A DNA stretch of 64,000 nucleotides. It comes from an uncultured Eubacteriales bacterium (GTDB lineage Bacteria; Bacillota; Clostridia; Christensenellales; Aristaeellaceae). Below are positions 51,946-60,582 of the stretch, one piece after another. The translations under genes were made by a program, and so were the position numbers. Under the pieces are notes generated by a model that was given only the letters and a program-made list of their open reading frames with translations, did no database searches and was not told the origin of the DNA. Each line of letters opens with the position of its first letter. Within the stretch, counting starts at the first letter, position 1. The stretch covers positions 16,227-80,226 of the forward strand of contig URJB01000008.1 in NCBI GenBank assembly GCA_900548145.1, given 5' to 3'.

Positions 51946-51977
51946 GAAAAAAACGGCCCGAAAGGGTCGTTTTTTTG
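51946..51977 (+). terminator. Terminator of the ferredoxin gene
   Basis: AAAAAAACGGCCC-GAAA-GGGTCGTTTTTTT. The rest of the gap up to 52290 shows no further gene or clear signal. Confidence 0.93.
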
Positions 51978-52293
51978 TTTCTATATATTTATATATACTG
52001 CTTTTCTTTGAATGGCGTTTTTCCGAACATTTCCGGGAAGATGGGAAGGGACGTCCTCCCCAGCGGACAGACCCGTAAGCCAAAATTGAATACAATCCGA
52101 GAACAAACTGCAAATGAGCACAGGCGGAAATTCGGCTGAAAAGAGCTGAAAACAGAGCTGAGTCAACGGCTGGGGAGCCTCAAAGAGCCTGCGAAAAAAA
52201 CCATTCGTTTTGGCAAGTGAAGGAAATCAAAACGTTTATTGCGAACAATGTGATGGCTTTGTGCAGAAAAAGGCTGGAAATCGGGAAAGAACA

Positions 52294-52322
52294 TTGACAA
52301 AATGGTCAGTATGACGTAAAAT
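52294..52322 (+). promoter_or_regulatory. Strong sigma-A promoter of the peptide-type ABC operon
   Basis: TTGACA (52294-52299), 17-base spacer, TAAAAT (52317-52322), about 70 bases before ATG 52393. Confidence 0.82.
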
Positions 52323-52392
52323 CAGGAATAACCGCTGTACATTCCTGAAACAATGTTCGACGGGAAGCGAAAAGAAAGGATGGACACTGAAC

Positions 52393-54549
52393 ATGAAGAA
52401 GCTGCTCTCTCTGGTTCTGGCCGCTGCGATGCTGCTCTCTCTGGTTCCCGCTGCCTTTGCTGAGGAAGCCGAAACCAAGAGCATCAACGGCAAAGAATAC
52501 GGCGTGGATTACACCTCTCTGTATTCTCAGTTTGGCAAGGAAACCACCATTGCCGATGTTACCGAGGATGAGGAAACCGGCCTGTGCTACATCGAAAAGG
52601 ATGGCGTGGAGTACGAGCTGGGCCTTGACTTCCTGAGCATGGCCATGGTTTACAACACCCAGGTCGTCGACGGCTGGGATACCGAAGACGATGTGTACGC
52701 GACCTGGTGGCGCTACTACATGCAGCGCTGGAACTATCTGATGCCCGAAATTCCCCTGTACGCCAACGAGTACTACGATCTGTACAACGCGCAGATCAAG
52801 GGCACGGACGAGCATCCCACCAACCCCTACTGGTCTCCCGCTTCCGCTCTGATCGACTGGACCTCCGAAAAAGAGGATAACAGCATCATTATGGGCAACA
52901 CCACCGATCTGTCCGGCAAGTTCCGTTACGCGGCCTTCGGTGGCACCAACCCCGGCGCGGCCGATCTGGACGTGCAGAACCTGTCCACCGGTCTGGAAAC
53001 CGTCGCTATCACCAAGGAGGGCGGCTACGAGTGGAACCCCACCGTTGTGAAGTCTCACGAAGAGACCATGAACGAGGACGGCACTCGCACCTACACCGTG
53101 ACCATCTATGACGACCTGAAGCTCAGCGACGGCACCCCCGTGACCGTGAAGAACTACGTGGTCTTCCCCATGGTGTTCTCCAGCCCCGTGGCCGTGGCCG
53201 CCGCCGGCAAGGATCACCAGTCCGGCATGACGCTGGAGGGCTTCAAGACCTTCAACACCTATGACGGCACTGAGGGATCCGGCACCAAGGAGCTGGCCGG
53301 TCTGCGGATGATCGACGATTACACCTACTCCATCACCGTGTCTGCCGATTACGCCAACTACTTCTACGCCATCTCCTACGCCGGTCTGTCCGCCTATGAC
53401 GTTTCCCTGTGGATCGGCGACGCCGACGTGAAGGACGACGGCAACGGCGTGTACTTCACCGACGACTTCTACGCCAAGGAAGGCGACAAGTACGTGATGG
53501 CTGACCACATCGTGACTGCCAGCCAGAATACCGACACCACCTATCCCTACTCCGGCCCCTATGTTGTCAAGTCCTACGACAGCGCCGACAAGTCCGCTGT
53601 GCTGGAGCTGAACCCCAACTTCAAGGGCAACTACGAAGGCGTGAAGCCCACCATCGCCAAGGTCGTTTATAAGAAGATCGTTTCCAGCACTCAGCTGGAG
53701 GACCTGAAGGCCGGTACGCTGGACGTCATCGCGGGCATCACCGGCGGCGACGAGACCAACGAGGCGCTGGCGCTGGCTGACGGCTCCGACGGCAAGTACG
53801 TCTACACCCACTACAGCCGCGCCGGATATGGGAAGCTGGGCTTCCGTGCTGACTACGGCCCCGCTCAGTTCACCGAAGTGCGCCAGGCGATCGCCTACTG
53901 CATGGACCGCGCCAAGTTCGCCAAGGACTTCACCGGCGGCTATGGCGGCGTTGTGGACGGCCCCTACTATTCCGGCAGCTGGATGTACAAGGCCGCTGTG
54001 GATCAGGGCATGATCCTGAACGCCTATGCTACCTCCGTGGACAGCGCTATCGAAGTGCTGACCGAAGGCGGCTGGGTGTACGATGCTGAGGGCAACGACT
54101 ACGTCGAGGGCGTCCGCTACAAGAAGATCCCCGGCGCTGTCGCTACCGAGAACGACATCAACTACAAGTCCAAGGACGGCGCTTATGTGACCACCAAGGT
54201 CGGCGACGACTACTATATGCCGCTGGTCCTGAACTGGTACGGCACCTCCGACAACCCCTTCACCGATCAGCTGATGACCGGTTTCGCCTCCAACGACAAC
54301 GTGATCGCCGCCGGCTTCAACGTGCAGTACACCATCGGCGACTTCGCGCCCATGCTGGACGAGCTGTATCAGGCTGCGGTGTACGGCTACTATTCCGGCA
54401 GCCCCATGTACTCCGTGTTCAACTTCGCGACCGGTTTCACCTCTGCTGCGTATGACTACTCCTACCAGATGACCATCGATCCCGCCATGTACGACGACTA
54501 TTCTGCGTACTACATCAAGGATCAGGCCGACGTGTACTGGCTGAAGTAA
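52393..54549 (+). CDS. Extracellular solute-binding protein family 5 (peptide type), unusually long
   Basis: 718 aa; typical OppA/DppA proteins are ~530-600. Signal peptide 1-~23 (AFA cut, no lipobox cysteine, so not a lipoprotein). SBP_bac_5 features include DDLKLSDGTPVTVKNYV (about 240), LELNPNFKGNYEGVKPTIAKVVYKKI (about 397-422), and EVRQAIAYCMDRAKFAKDF (about 495). The extra length lies in the first ~200 residues (two extra blocks rich in Trp/Tyr around 95-150) and in a long C-terminal region. Without a lipid anchor it must be held by the permease or wall. First gene of the RCC1-permease operon. Confidence 0.92.
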   Translation: MKKLLSLVLAAAMLLSLVPAAFAEEAETKSINGKEYGVDYTSLYSQFGKETTIADVTEDEETGLCYIEKDGVEYELGLDFLSMAMVYNTQVVDGWDTEDDVYATWWRYYMQRWNYLMPEIPLYANEYYDLYNAQIKGTDEHPTNPYWSPASALIDWTSEKEDNSIIMGNTTDLSGKFRYAAFGGTNPGAADLDVQNLSTGLETVAITKEGGYEWNPTVVKSHEETMNEDGTRTYTVTIYDDLKLSDGTPVTVKNYVVFPMVFSSPVAVAAAGKDHQSGMTLEGFKTFNTYDGTEGSGTKELAGLRMIDDYTYSITVSADYANYFYAISYAGLSAYDVSLWIGDADVKDDGNGVYFTDDFYAKEGDKYVMADHIVTASQNTDTTYPYSGPYVVKSYDSADKSAVLELNPNFKGNYEGVKPTIAKVVYKKIVSSTQLEDLKAGTLDVIAGITGGDETNEALALADGSDGKYVYTHYSRAGYGKLGFRADYGPAQFTEVRQAIAYCMDRAKFAKDFTGGYGGVVDGPYYSGSWMYKAAVDQGMILNAYATSVDSAIEVLTEGGWVYDAEGNDYVEGVRYKKIPGAVATENDINYKSKDGAYVTTKVGDDYYMPLVLNWYGTSDNPFTDQLMTGFASNDNVIAAGFNVQYTIGDFAPMLDELYQAAVYGYYSGSPMYSVFNFATGFTSAAYDYSYQMTIDPAMYDDYSAYYIKDQADVYWLK

Positions 54550-54573
54550 GCACAGCAAAACGAAACCAGGTTC

Positions 54574-54624
54574 GGGAGCGTTTCGCTCCCTCACCCCAAA
54601 GCAGGGGCTTCCCCTGCCTTGGGG
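54574..54624 (+). promoter_or_regulatory. Two intercistronic hairpins after the binding-protein gene
   Basis: GGGAGCG-TTT-CGCTCCC (54574-54590) and CCCCAAAGCAGGGG / CCCCTGCCTTGGGG (54594-54624). No T-run follows the second, so they are likelier to protect the upstream mRNA or to act as a partial attenuator than to be a full terminator. Confidence 0.7.
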
Positions 54625-54689
54625 ATATTACAGTTCTTGGAAAGCCAACGATGTCTTTCCTGGACGGGAGTCGGAGCGAGGAATGATCA

Positions 54690-55733
54690 ATGGGTAGATA
54701 TATCGTTAAGAGAATCGGCTACATGCTGCTTGTTCTCGTTATTTTGTCCTTTTTGATGTTTATCATTTATAATATGGTTCCCAGCAACCGCGCCTATACG
54801 GACGCCAAGGCTGAGATCCAGACCATGAAAAAAGGCATGTCCGCCGCGGACATGGACACCCGTTTTCAGGAACTATACCTGAAATATCAGCGCCGTTACG
54901 GCACGGACACCAATAACATGGTGATCCGCTATCTCCGCTGGGTAGGCCTGTATCCGTTGTATGACGGAAGCTACAGCGGCCTGCTGCAGGGCAACTTCGG
55001 TTATTCATATGAAGCCCGCGACGAGGTCATCAACGTGGTGAAGCCTCGCATGGGCAACACCATATTTATCAATATATTCGCAACCATTCTGGCTCTGGGG
55101 ATCACCATTCCTCTGGGCATCCATTGTGCTGTCAAGAAAAACAGCCGGGGCGACCAGGCCGTGCAGATGCTGACCATCATCGGCTACAGCCTGCCTACCT
55201 TCCTGATCGCTATTTTATTCATCTGGATCTTCTGCTCGCTGCTGCACATTTTCCCGCCCAGCGGCATCAAGACCCCGGGCAGCAGCTACACGGGCTGGAA
55301 GTTCTTCACCGACCGGATGTATTTCCTGGCCCTGCCCCTGATCGTCATGACCTTCTGCTCTCTGGGCGGCATGACCCGCTACGTCCGCGCCTCCATGATC
55401 GAAGCGCTGTCCATGGACTGCATCAAGACGGCTCGGGCCAAGGGCGTTCGGGAAAAGGCCATCATCTATTCTCACGCCTGGCGCAACGCCCTGATCCCCA
55501 TCGTCACGCTGGTGGTGGGCTGGTTCCTGGGCATTTTCTCCGGCTCTGTGGTCATTGAGCAGATGTTTGCCCTGAATGGCATGGGCGACCTGATGATTTC
55601 GTCCCTGCGCACGGCGGACTTTGACGTCATCATGCTGCTGCAGATGTTCTACGTCATGCTGTCCCTGTTGGGCAATCTGATTATCGACATCGTGTACGGT
55701 CTGGTGGATCCGCGCGTCCGCGTCAGCAAGTAA
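54690..55733 (+). CDS. Peptide-type ABC transporter permease, DppB/OppB class
   Basis: 347 aa, six helices. The N-terminus RYIVKRIGYMLLVLVILSFL is family-typical. A ~95-residue extracellular segment after helix 1 (about 33-125) with KYQRRYGTDTNN and SGLLQGNFGYS is followed by RPRMGNT-like PRMGNTIFINI. The EAA loop reads TARAKGVREKAIIYSHAWRNALIP (about 250-273). The segment between helix 1 and helix 2 is of normal to slightly large size. It is placed before the RCC1-bearing DppC-type gene with 15 bases between them. Confidence 0.94.
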   Translation: MGRYIVKRIGYMLLVLVILSFLMFIIYNMVPSNRAYTDAKAEIQTMKKGMSAADMDTRFQELYLKYQRRYGTDTNNMVIRYLRWVGLYPLYDGSYSGLLQGNFGYSYEARDEVINVVKPRMGNTIFINIFATILALGITIPLGIHCAVKKNSRGDQAVQMLTIIGYSLPTFLIAILFIWIFCSLLHIFPPSGIKTPGSSYTGWKFFTDRMYFLALPLIVMTFCSLGGMTRYVRASMIEALSMDCIKTARAKGVREKAIIYSHAWRNALIPIVTLVVGWFLGIFSGSVVIEQMFALNGMGDLMISSLRTADFDVIMLLQMFYVMLSLLGNLIIDIVYGLVDPRVRVSK

Positions 55734-55748
55734 GGAGGAGAGAAGCAA

Positions 55749-57731
55749 ATGAGCAAAAAGCAGAATCAGCAGTCCTCCTCCAAAAAGGGCTTTGCGCCCT
55801 TCCGCTGGATCAGCCGCGCCTTCATGGGCGCCAGCCGCCAGTACGCCGAGGAAACGCTGCAGCAGCAGGAAGAAAACCGCATCAACGATGTGGAAGAGAT
55901 CGTCAGCCCCGGCCGTCAGCTGGTGCGTAATTTCATGGAACGGAAGCTGGCCGTGTTCGCACTGTGCGTGGTCATCGCCATGTTCCTGTTCGTGTTCATC
56001 GGCCCCCTGTTCCTGACTAACTATTCGGACAGCTACACCGAGGTCACCCAGAAGAGCGTGCCCCCGACCATGAGCATGATGTCCGTGCCCCGGGAGCTGC
56101 GGGACGATATTAAGATGATCGACGCCAACGGCAGCTTTACCGTGGGTCTGTCCAACGCTGGTAAGGTCTATGTCTGGGGCGCGACCCAGATCGGCACTAC
56201 CGGCGTCAACGTGGCCAACATTCCCGACGAGGTCAAGAATACCAAGATCGCCATGGTGGCCGCCGGTATCGATCACATTGTAGCTATCGGCGAAAACGGC
56301 AAGGTTTACGCCTGGGGCAACAACAAGCTGGGCCAGTACGGCCGCACGCAGGAAATGATCGATAACCCCAATATCGCCGTGATGCCGGAAGAAATCATGG
56401 TGGAGGGCGGCATTGACGTGGCCAACGTCAAGAAGCTGACCTGCGGCTATCAGTGCTCCGCTATTCTGATGAACGACGGCACCCTGTATATGTGGGGCAA
56501 CAAGCTGACCTACGCCAACATCGACAAATTCCTCGATAATCACGGCCTGAAGGACGTGGCCTTCCTGCTGAACTACATCGTCGGCATTAAGGAAGAAGGC
56601 ACCAGCGTTTACACCGGCACCCGCGGCCTGTACGGCACCCTGCGCACCAACGTGTACGCCCAGTCCCAGAAGACCAAGGATTTCCTGGACGGACGCACCA
56701 TCGAGCGGATCGTGGCCACCAGCGACACCCTCTGTCTGGAACTGAGCGACGGCTCTATCGCCCTGTCCGGCGACTTCACCTCCGACTGCGTGGAGATCCC
56801 CGAGTTGGAAGAGGACGAGCACTTCCTGATCGGCAGCATCAGCGCCGGTACCTATCATTACACCGGCATTACCAACAAGGGTCATGTGTACTCTTGGGGC
56901 AAGAACCACTTCGGCCAGTCAAATGCGCCTGCCAAGGTGCAGCGCGCGGCGCAGGTCTTCACCGGCTCCTTCCAAAACTATGCCGTGGATGAAAACGGCA
57001 AACTGCTGGGCACCTGGGGTCTGAAGGGCTACCTGTTCGGTACCGATACCTACGGCGCGGACATCTTCCAGCGCATCTGCGCGGGCGGTAAGATGACCAT
57101 GACCATCGGCGCTGTGGCCGTTATCTTCTCCACCATCATCGGTATCATCATCGGTTGCCTGTCCGGCTACTTCGGCGGCAAGGTGGATATGGTGCTGATG
57201 CGCGTGACGGAGATCTTCACCGCCATTCCCTTCCTGCCCTTCGCCATGATCCTGAGCTCCGTCATGAGCCAGATGACCTTGAGCGAGGATATGCGTATCT
57301 TCATTATCATGGTCATTCTGGGCGTGCTGACGTGGCCGTCGCTGGCCCGTCTGGTACGTGGTCAGGTGCTGGTGGCCCGCGAAAGCGAGTACGTCACCGC
57401 CGCCAAGGCCATGGGCGTCAGCGAGCGGACGATCGCCTTCAAGCACATCCTGCCCAACGTGGTCTCCGTCATCCTGGTGACCCTGACGCTGGACTTCGCC
57501 GGCTGTATGCTGACCGAATCCTCCCTGAGCTATCTGGGCTTCGGCGTTCACTATCCGCGGCCTACCTGGGGCAATATGCTCAATGGCGCCAACAACGCCA
57601 CCATCATCGGCAACTACTGGTGGCAGTGGCTCTTTACCTCCCTGTTCCTGGCCATCACCACGATCTGCATCAACATCGTGGGCGATACGCTGCGCGACGT
57701 AATGGACCCCAAGTCCAACATTGATAAGTAA
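55749..57731 (+). CDS. ABC transporter permease (DppC class) with inserted seven-repeat RCC1 beta-propeller
   Basis: 660 aa; normal DppC is ~280-300. Cytoplasmic N-terminus (1-66), transmembrane helix 1 (about 67-90), then an inserted domain (about 118-428, DNA 56100-57032) of seven RCC1-type repeats with strands ending YVWG, YAWG, YMWG, VYTG, ALSG, YSWG and GTWG (residues 144, 190, 250, 290, 341, 384, 424). It passes straight into the DppC landmark FGTDTYGADIFQR (430-442), five more helices and the EAA loop AAKAMGVSERTIAFKHILPN (about 555). The propeller therefore sits outside the cell, in the first extracellular loop, where the binding protein docks. No frameshift; the fusion appears genuine. 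Confidence 0.93.
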   Translation: MSKKQNQQSSSKKGFAPFRWISRAFMGASRQYAEETLQQQEENRINDVEEIVSPGRQLVRNFMERKLAVFALCVVIAMFLFVFIGPLFLTNYSDSYTEVTQKSVPPTMSMMSVPRELRDDIKMIDANGSFTVGLSNAGKVYVWGATQIGTTGVNVANIPDEVKNTKIAMVAAGIDHIVAIGENGKVYAWGNNKLGQYGRTQEMIDNPNIAVMPEEIMVEGGIDVANVKKLTCGYQCSAILMNDGTLYMWGNKLTYANIDKFLDNHGLKDVAFLLNYIVGIKEEGTSVYTGTRGLYGTLRTNVYAQSQKTKDFLDGRTIERIVATSDTLCLELSDGSIALSGDFTSDCVEIPELEEDEHFLIGSISAGTYHYTGITNKGHVYSWGKNHFGQSNAPAKVQRAAQVFTGSFQNYAVDENGKLLGTWGLKGYLFGTDTYGADIFQRICAGGKMTMTIGAVAVIFSTIIGIIIGCLSGYFGGKVDMVLMRVTEIFTAIPFLPFAMILSSVMSQMTLSEDMRIFIIMVILGVLTWPSLARLVRGQVLVARESEYVTAAKAMGVSERTIAFKHILPNVVSVILVTLTLDFAGCMLTESSLSYLGFGVHYPRPTWGNMLNGANNATIIGNYWWQWLFTSLFLAITTICINIVGDTLRDVMDPKSNIDK

Positions 57732-57744
57732 GGGGGAAAGAGAA

Positions 57745-58755
57745 ATGCCGTTGTTGGAAGTTAAAAACCTTCATACCTATTTCAAGACGAAAAAGGGTAT
57801 CGTGAAGGCTGTCAATGATGTTTCCTACTCCCTCGAGCCCGGCAAGACCATCGGTATCGTGGGTGAGTCCGGTTCCGGCAAGTCTGTTTCCGCCATGAGC
57901 ATCCTGCAGCTGCTGGACGCCAACGGTTACATCGCCGGGGGCGAGGTGCTCTTCGAGGGCAAGGATCTGACCAAGCTGTCTCTGAACGAAATGTACCAGA
58001 TCCGCGGCAATGCGATCTCCGTCATCTTTCAGGAGCCTATGACCTCCCTGAACCCCGTGTTCACGGTGGATCGTCAGCTGAGCGAACCCTTCATCATCCA
58101 TCAGGGCAAAACCAAGAAAGAAGCCCATGAGCTGGCCCTGAAAATGCTGGCCGACGTGCAGATTCCCAACCCGGAAGCCGTCATTCGCCAGTATCCTCAC
58201 CAGCTGTCCGGCGGTATGCGGCAGCGCGTCATGATCGCCATGGCGCTGGCCTGCCGCCCGAAAATCCTGATTGCCGACGAGCCTACCACGGCGCTGGACG
58301 TGACCATTCAGGCGCAGATTCTTCGTCTGATGAACGAATTGCAGGAAGAAAAGGGCACTAGCATCATCTTCATCACACACGACCTTGGCGTGATCAACGA
58401 AATGGCCGACGACGTAGCGGTGATGTACTGCGGTCAGGTGGTGGAGAAGGCCTCTGCCCGCACCATCTTCTCCGACTGCAAAATGAGCCATCCCTACACC
58501 GAGGGCCTGATGTTCTCCATTCCCCGGCTGGATTCCAAGGACAAGATCGAGCCCATCCCCGGCGTGGTGCCCCACCCGCTGGCCCTGCCCAAGGGCTGCA
58601 AGTTCGCGCCCCGCTGCAAGTACTGCACGAAGAAGTGCATGGAAGAAGAACCCGAGCTGAAGGACATGGGGAACGGGCAGCTGATCCGCTGCTTCTACCC
58701 GGAGAAGGAGGTGAGACGGAGTGCAGCACACAAAGAAATTACTGTCCATCACTAA
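57745..58755 (+). CDS. Peptide-type ABC transporter ATPase, DppD/OppD class
   Basis: 336 aa from ATG 57745 (AGGGGGAAAGAGAA upstream). Walker A GESGSGKSVS (40-49), Q-loop VIFQEPMTSLNP (about 93-104), signature LSGGMRQRV (about 153-161), Walker B ILIADEPTTALD (about 173-184), and the C-terminal oligopeptide/dipeptide extension with four cysteines (CKFAPRCKYCTKKCM, about 293-307) typical of Dpp/Opp ATPases, where a [4Fe-4S] or zinc site may form. Its 3' end overlaps the next ATPase gene by 35 bases. Confidence 0.95.
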   Translation: MPLLEVKNLHTYFKTKKGIVKAVNDVSYSLEPGKTIGIVGESGSGKSVSAMSILQLLDANGYIAGGEVLFEGKDLTKLSLNEMYQIRGNAISVIFQEPMTSLNPVFTVDRQLSEPFIIHQGKTKKEAHELALKMLADVQIPNPEAVIRQYPHQLSGGMRQRVMIAMALACRPKILIADEPTTALDVTIQAQILRLMNELQEEKGTSIIFITHDLGVINEMADDVAVMYCGQVVEKASARTIFSDCKMSHPYTEGLMFSIPRLDSKDKIEPIPGVVPHPLALPKGCKFAPRCKYCTKKCMEEEPELKDMGNGQLIRCFYPEKEVRRSAAHKEITVHH

Positions 58756-60322
58756 TCTGAAAAAGTATTTCCCCGTCGCCAAGGCCTCCGTCTTCCAGAA
58801 GACCCAGCAGTATGTCCGCGCCAATGAGGACATTTCGCTGGACATCTACGAGGGCGAGACCATCGGCGTAGTAGGCGAGTCCGGCTGCGGCAAGAGCACG
58901 CTGGGCCGGGTGCTGCTGCAGCTCTATCCCCAGACCGCCGGTACGACCATGTACTACGGCAAGACGCTGGCGGAAGTGGCTCCCAGCTATATGGAGGACA
59001 CCCTCCGTCATCTGGACAAGTACCGTCAGCGCTACAAAAAGGCGCAGGAAAAAACGGCTGAGCTCAACCGCAAGGTGGAGGAGATCGGCGAAGACAAGGC
59101 GGATTTCTACCTGCTGCAGGATCGGAATCTGGCCCGCTGCGACGAGCAGACCTGTCTGGACCATATCGTGAAGATCATCGGCGGATTCTTCGCCGTGGAT
59201 GACAACGATCAGGGCCGTCAGCTGATCCTTCAGGTATACGAGGCCAGCGCCAGGCGCGCTCAGCTTTCCGCCCGCCGGGTCAATCTGGCGGTGGAGGTCG
59301 AGCATCGCAAGGGCAGCAACGCCGGCGGCGTGGAAAAGCTGGAAGAGAAGATCAAGGCGCTGGACGATGAAATTGCCGCCGAGGACAAGAAAATCGTCGA
59401 GCTGGAATCTTCTTTGACCGCGCTGCGGCAGAAGTATGCCGCCAATCCCGAGTTCGCCAAGTACGAGGCCATGCGCGACGACGGCGTTGACCTGTCCCGA
59501 CTGAAATACAGGGAGCAGCGGGCACTGCGGAAGGATCTGCAGATCATCTTTCAGGATCCCTACTCCAGCCTGAACCCCCGCTTCACCATCGGCCAGATCA
59601 TCGAGGAAGGTCTGGTGACCCACCACTTCTACAAGCACGGCTCCGAGGCCATGCGCGAGTATATCATCGAGACGATGGAGAAGTGCGGCCTGCAGGATTA
59701 TATGCTGCACCGTTATCCCCATCAGTTCTCCGGCGGCCAGCGGCAGCGTATCTGCATTGCCCGCGCGCTGGCGGTGCAGCCCAAGTTCATCGTGTGCGAC
59801 GAGTGCGTCTCCGCTTTGGACGTGTCCATTCAGTCCCAGATCATCAACCTGCTGCAGGAACTGAAGGAAAAAGAGAACCTGACCTACATGTTCATTTCCC
59901 ATGACCTGTCGGTGGTTCGCTACATCTCCGACCGTATCTGCGTCATGTATCTGGGCAACGTGGTGGAGCTGGCCGATGCGGAAACCATCTTCCGCGACCC
60001 GCGTCATCCCTACACGGTGGCGCTGCTGTCTTCCATTCCTACCACCGACCCCGACAGTCTGGACAAGGAGCGCATCCTGCTGGAGGGCAACATCCCCAGC
60101 CCCATCAAGCCCCCGTCCGGCTGCAAGTTCCACACTCGCTGCTACATGGCCTGCGACAAGTGCAAGCGCGTCCCGCCGGAGCTGCGGGAGGTGGAACCCG
60201 GTCATTTCCTGGCCTGTCACTTCCCCGAAAAGAAGCTGGATGAGAACGGCAACTACCTCTTCGAGCTGCCCAAGATGGAGAAGAAGTCCAACCGTACCGC
60301 GGCGCAGGAGCCTCAGGCATGA
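58721..60322 (+). CDS. Peptide-type ABC transporter ATPase, OppF/DppF class, with a ~175-residue helical insertion
   Basis: 533 aa; normal DppF/OppF is ~310-340. It starts at GTG 58721, inside the end of the dppD-like gene. Walker A GESGCGKSTL (52-61) is followed by an inserted segment (about 88-264, DNA 58982-59510) rich in Lys/Glu/Gln with two long heptad-like helices (LRHLDKYRQRYKKAQEKTAEL, interrupted; KLEEKIKALDDEIAAEDKKI), after which the fold resumes at the Q-loop IIFQDPYSSLNPR (275-287). Signature FSGGQRQRI (about 333) and Walker B FIVCDECVSALD (about 355) are intact, as is the cysteine-bearing C-terminus. The ATPase should be active; the arm may contact another protein. Confidence 0.92.
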   Translation: MQHTKKLLSITNLKKYFPVAKASVFQKTQQYVRANEDISLDIYEGETIGVVGESGCGKSTLGRVLLQLYPQTAGTTMYYGKTLAEVAPSYMEDTLRHLDKYRQRYKKAQEKTAELNRKVEEIGEDKADFYLLQDRNLARCDEQTCLDHIVKIIGGFFAVDDNDQGRQLILQVYEASARRAQLSARRVNLAVEVEHRKGSNAGGVEKLEEKIKALDDEIAAEDKKIVELESSLTALRQKYAANPEFAKYEAMRDDGVDLSRLKYREQRALRKDLQIIFQDPYSSLNPRFTIGQIIEEGLVTHHFYKHGSEAMREYIIETMEKCGLQDYMLHRYPHQFSGGQRQRICIARALAVQPKFIVCDECVSALDVSIQSQIINLLQELKEKENLTYMFISHDLSVVRYISDRICVMYLGNVVELADAETIFRDPRHPYTVALLSSIPTTDPDSLDKERILLEGNIPSPIKPPSGCKFHTRCYMACDKCKRVPPELREVEPGHFLACHFPEKKLDENGNYLFELPKMEKKSNRTAAQEPQA

Positions 60323-60507
60323 TCTGGAAGCGTCTGAAAAAAGTCACTCCCGAGCAGGAAAAGGAATTCAGTGAGCGCATGGAAGGCGTACCCTTTCAGG
60401 ACAAGGTCATCATGGTGGTGACGGCGTTCTTTGTGATCGTGATTCCCTGCCTGCTGGTGGTCGGCGGCATGAGTCTGCTGGTCATGTGGATTCTCGGAAT
60501 GCTATAA
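60319..60507 (+). CDS. Small single-pass membrane protein coupled to the ABC operon
   Basis: 62 aa. ATG 60319 overlaps the TGA of the OppF-like gene (ATGA), so it is translationally coupled. A charged N-terminal half (RLKKVTPEQEKEFSERMEG) leads to one hydrophobic helix (about 30-60; VIMVVTAFFVIVIPCLLV). No known family recognised. The position suggests an accessory subunit of the transporter, but it could also be an unrelated small protein. Confidence 0.7.
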   Translation: MIWKRLKKVTPEQEKEFSERMEGVPFQDKVIMVVTAFFVIVIPCLLVVGGMSLLVMWILGML

Positions 60508-60511
60508 GCCG

Positions 60512-60546
60512 ATCCGGCTGTTCCCGTTGGGGGCAGCCGGATTTTT
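60512..60546 (+). terminator. Terminator of the ABC operon
   Basis: ATCCGGCTG / CAGCCGGAT stem followed by TTTTTG. Confidence 0.85.
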
Positions 60547-60582
60547 GATGAATCGCTATAGAAAAACGAAGGGGGAAACGAT

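Noticed and set aside
52306..54594. 762-codon minus-strand frame opposite the binding-protein gene
   Set aside because: It is the exact antisense of a well-supported secreted SBP with promoter and ribosome-binding site; it has no start signal and a His/Val/Gly composition typical of antisense frames in GC-rich DNA.
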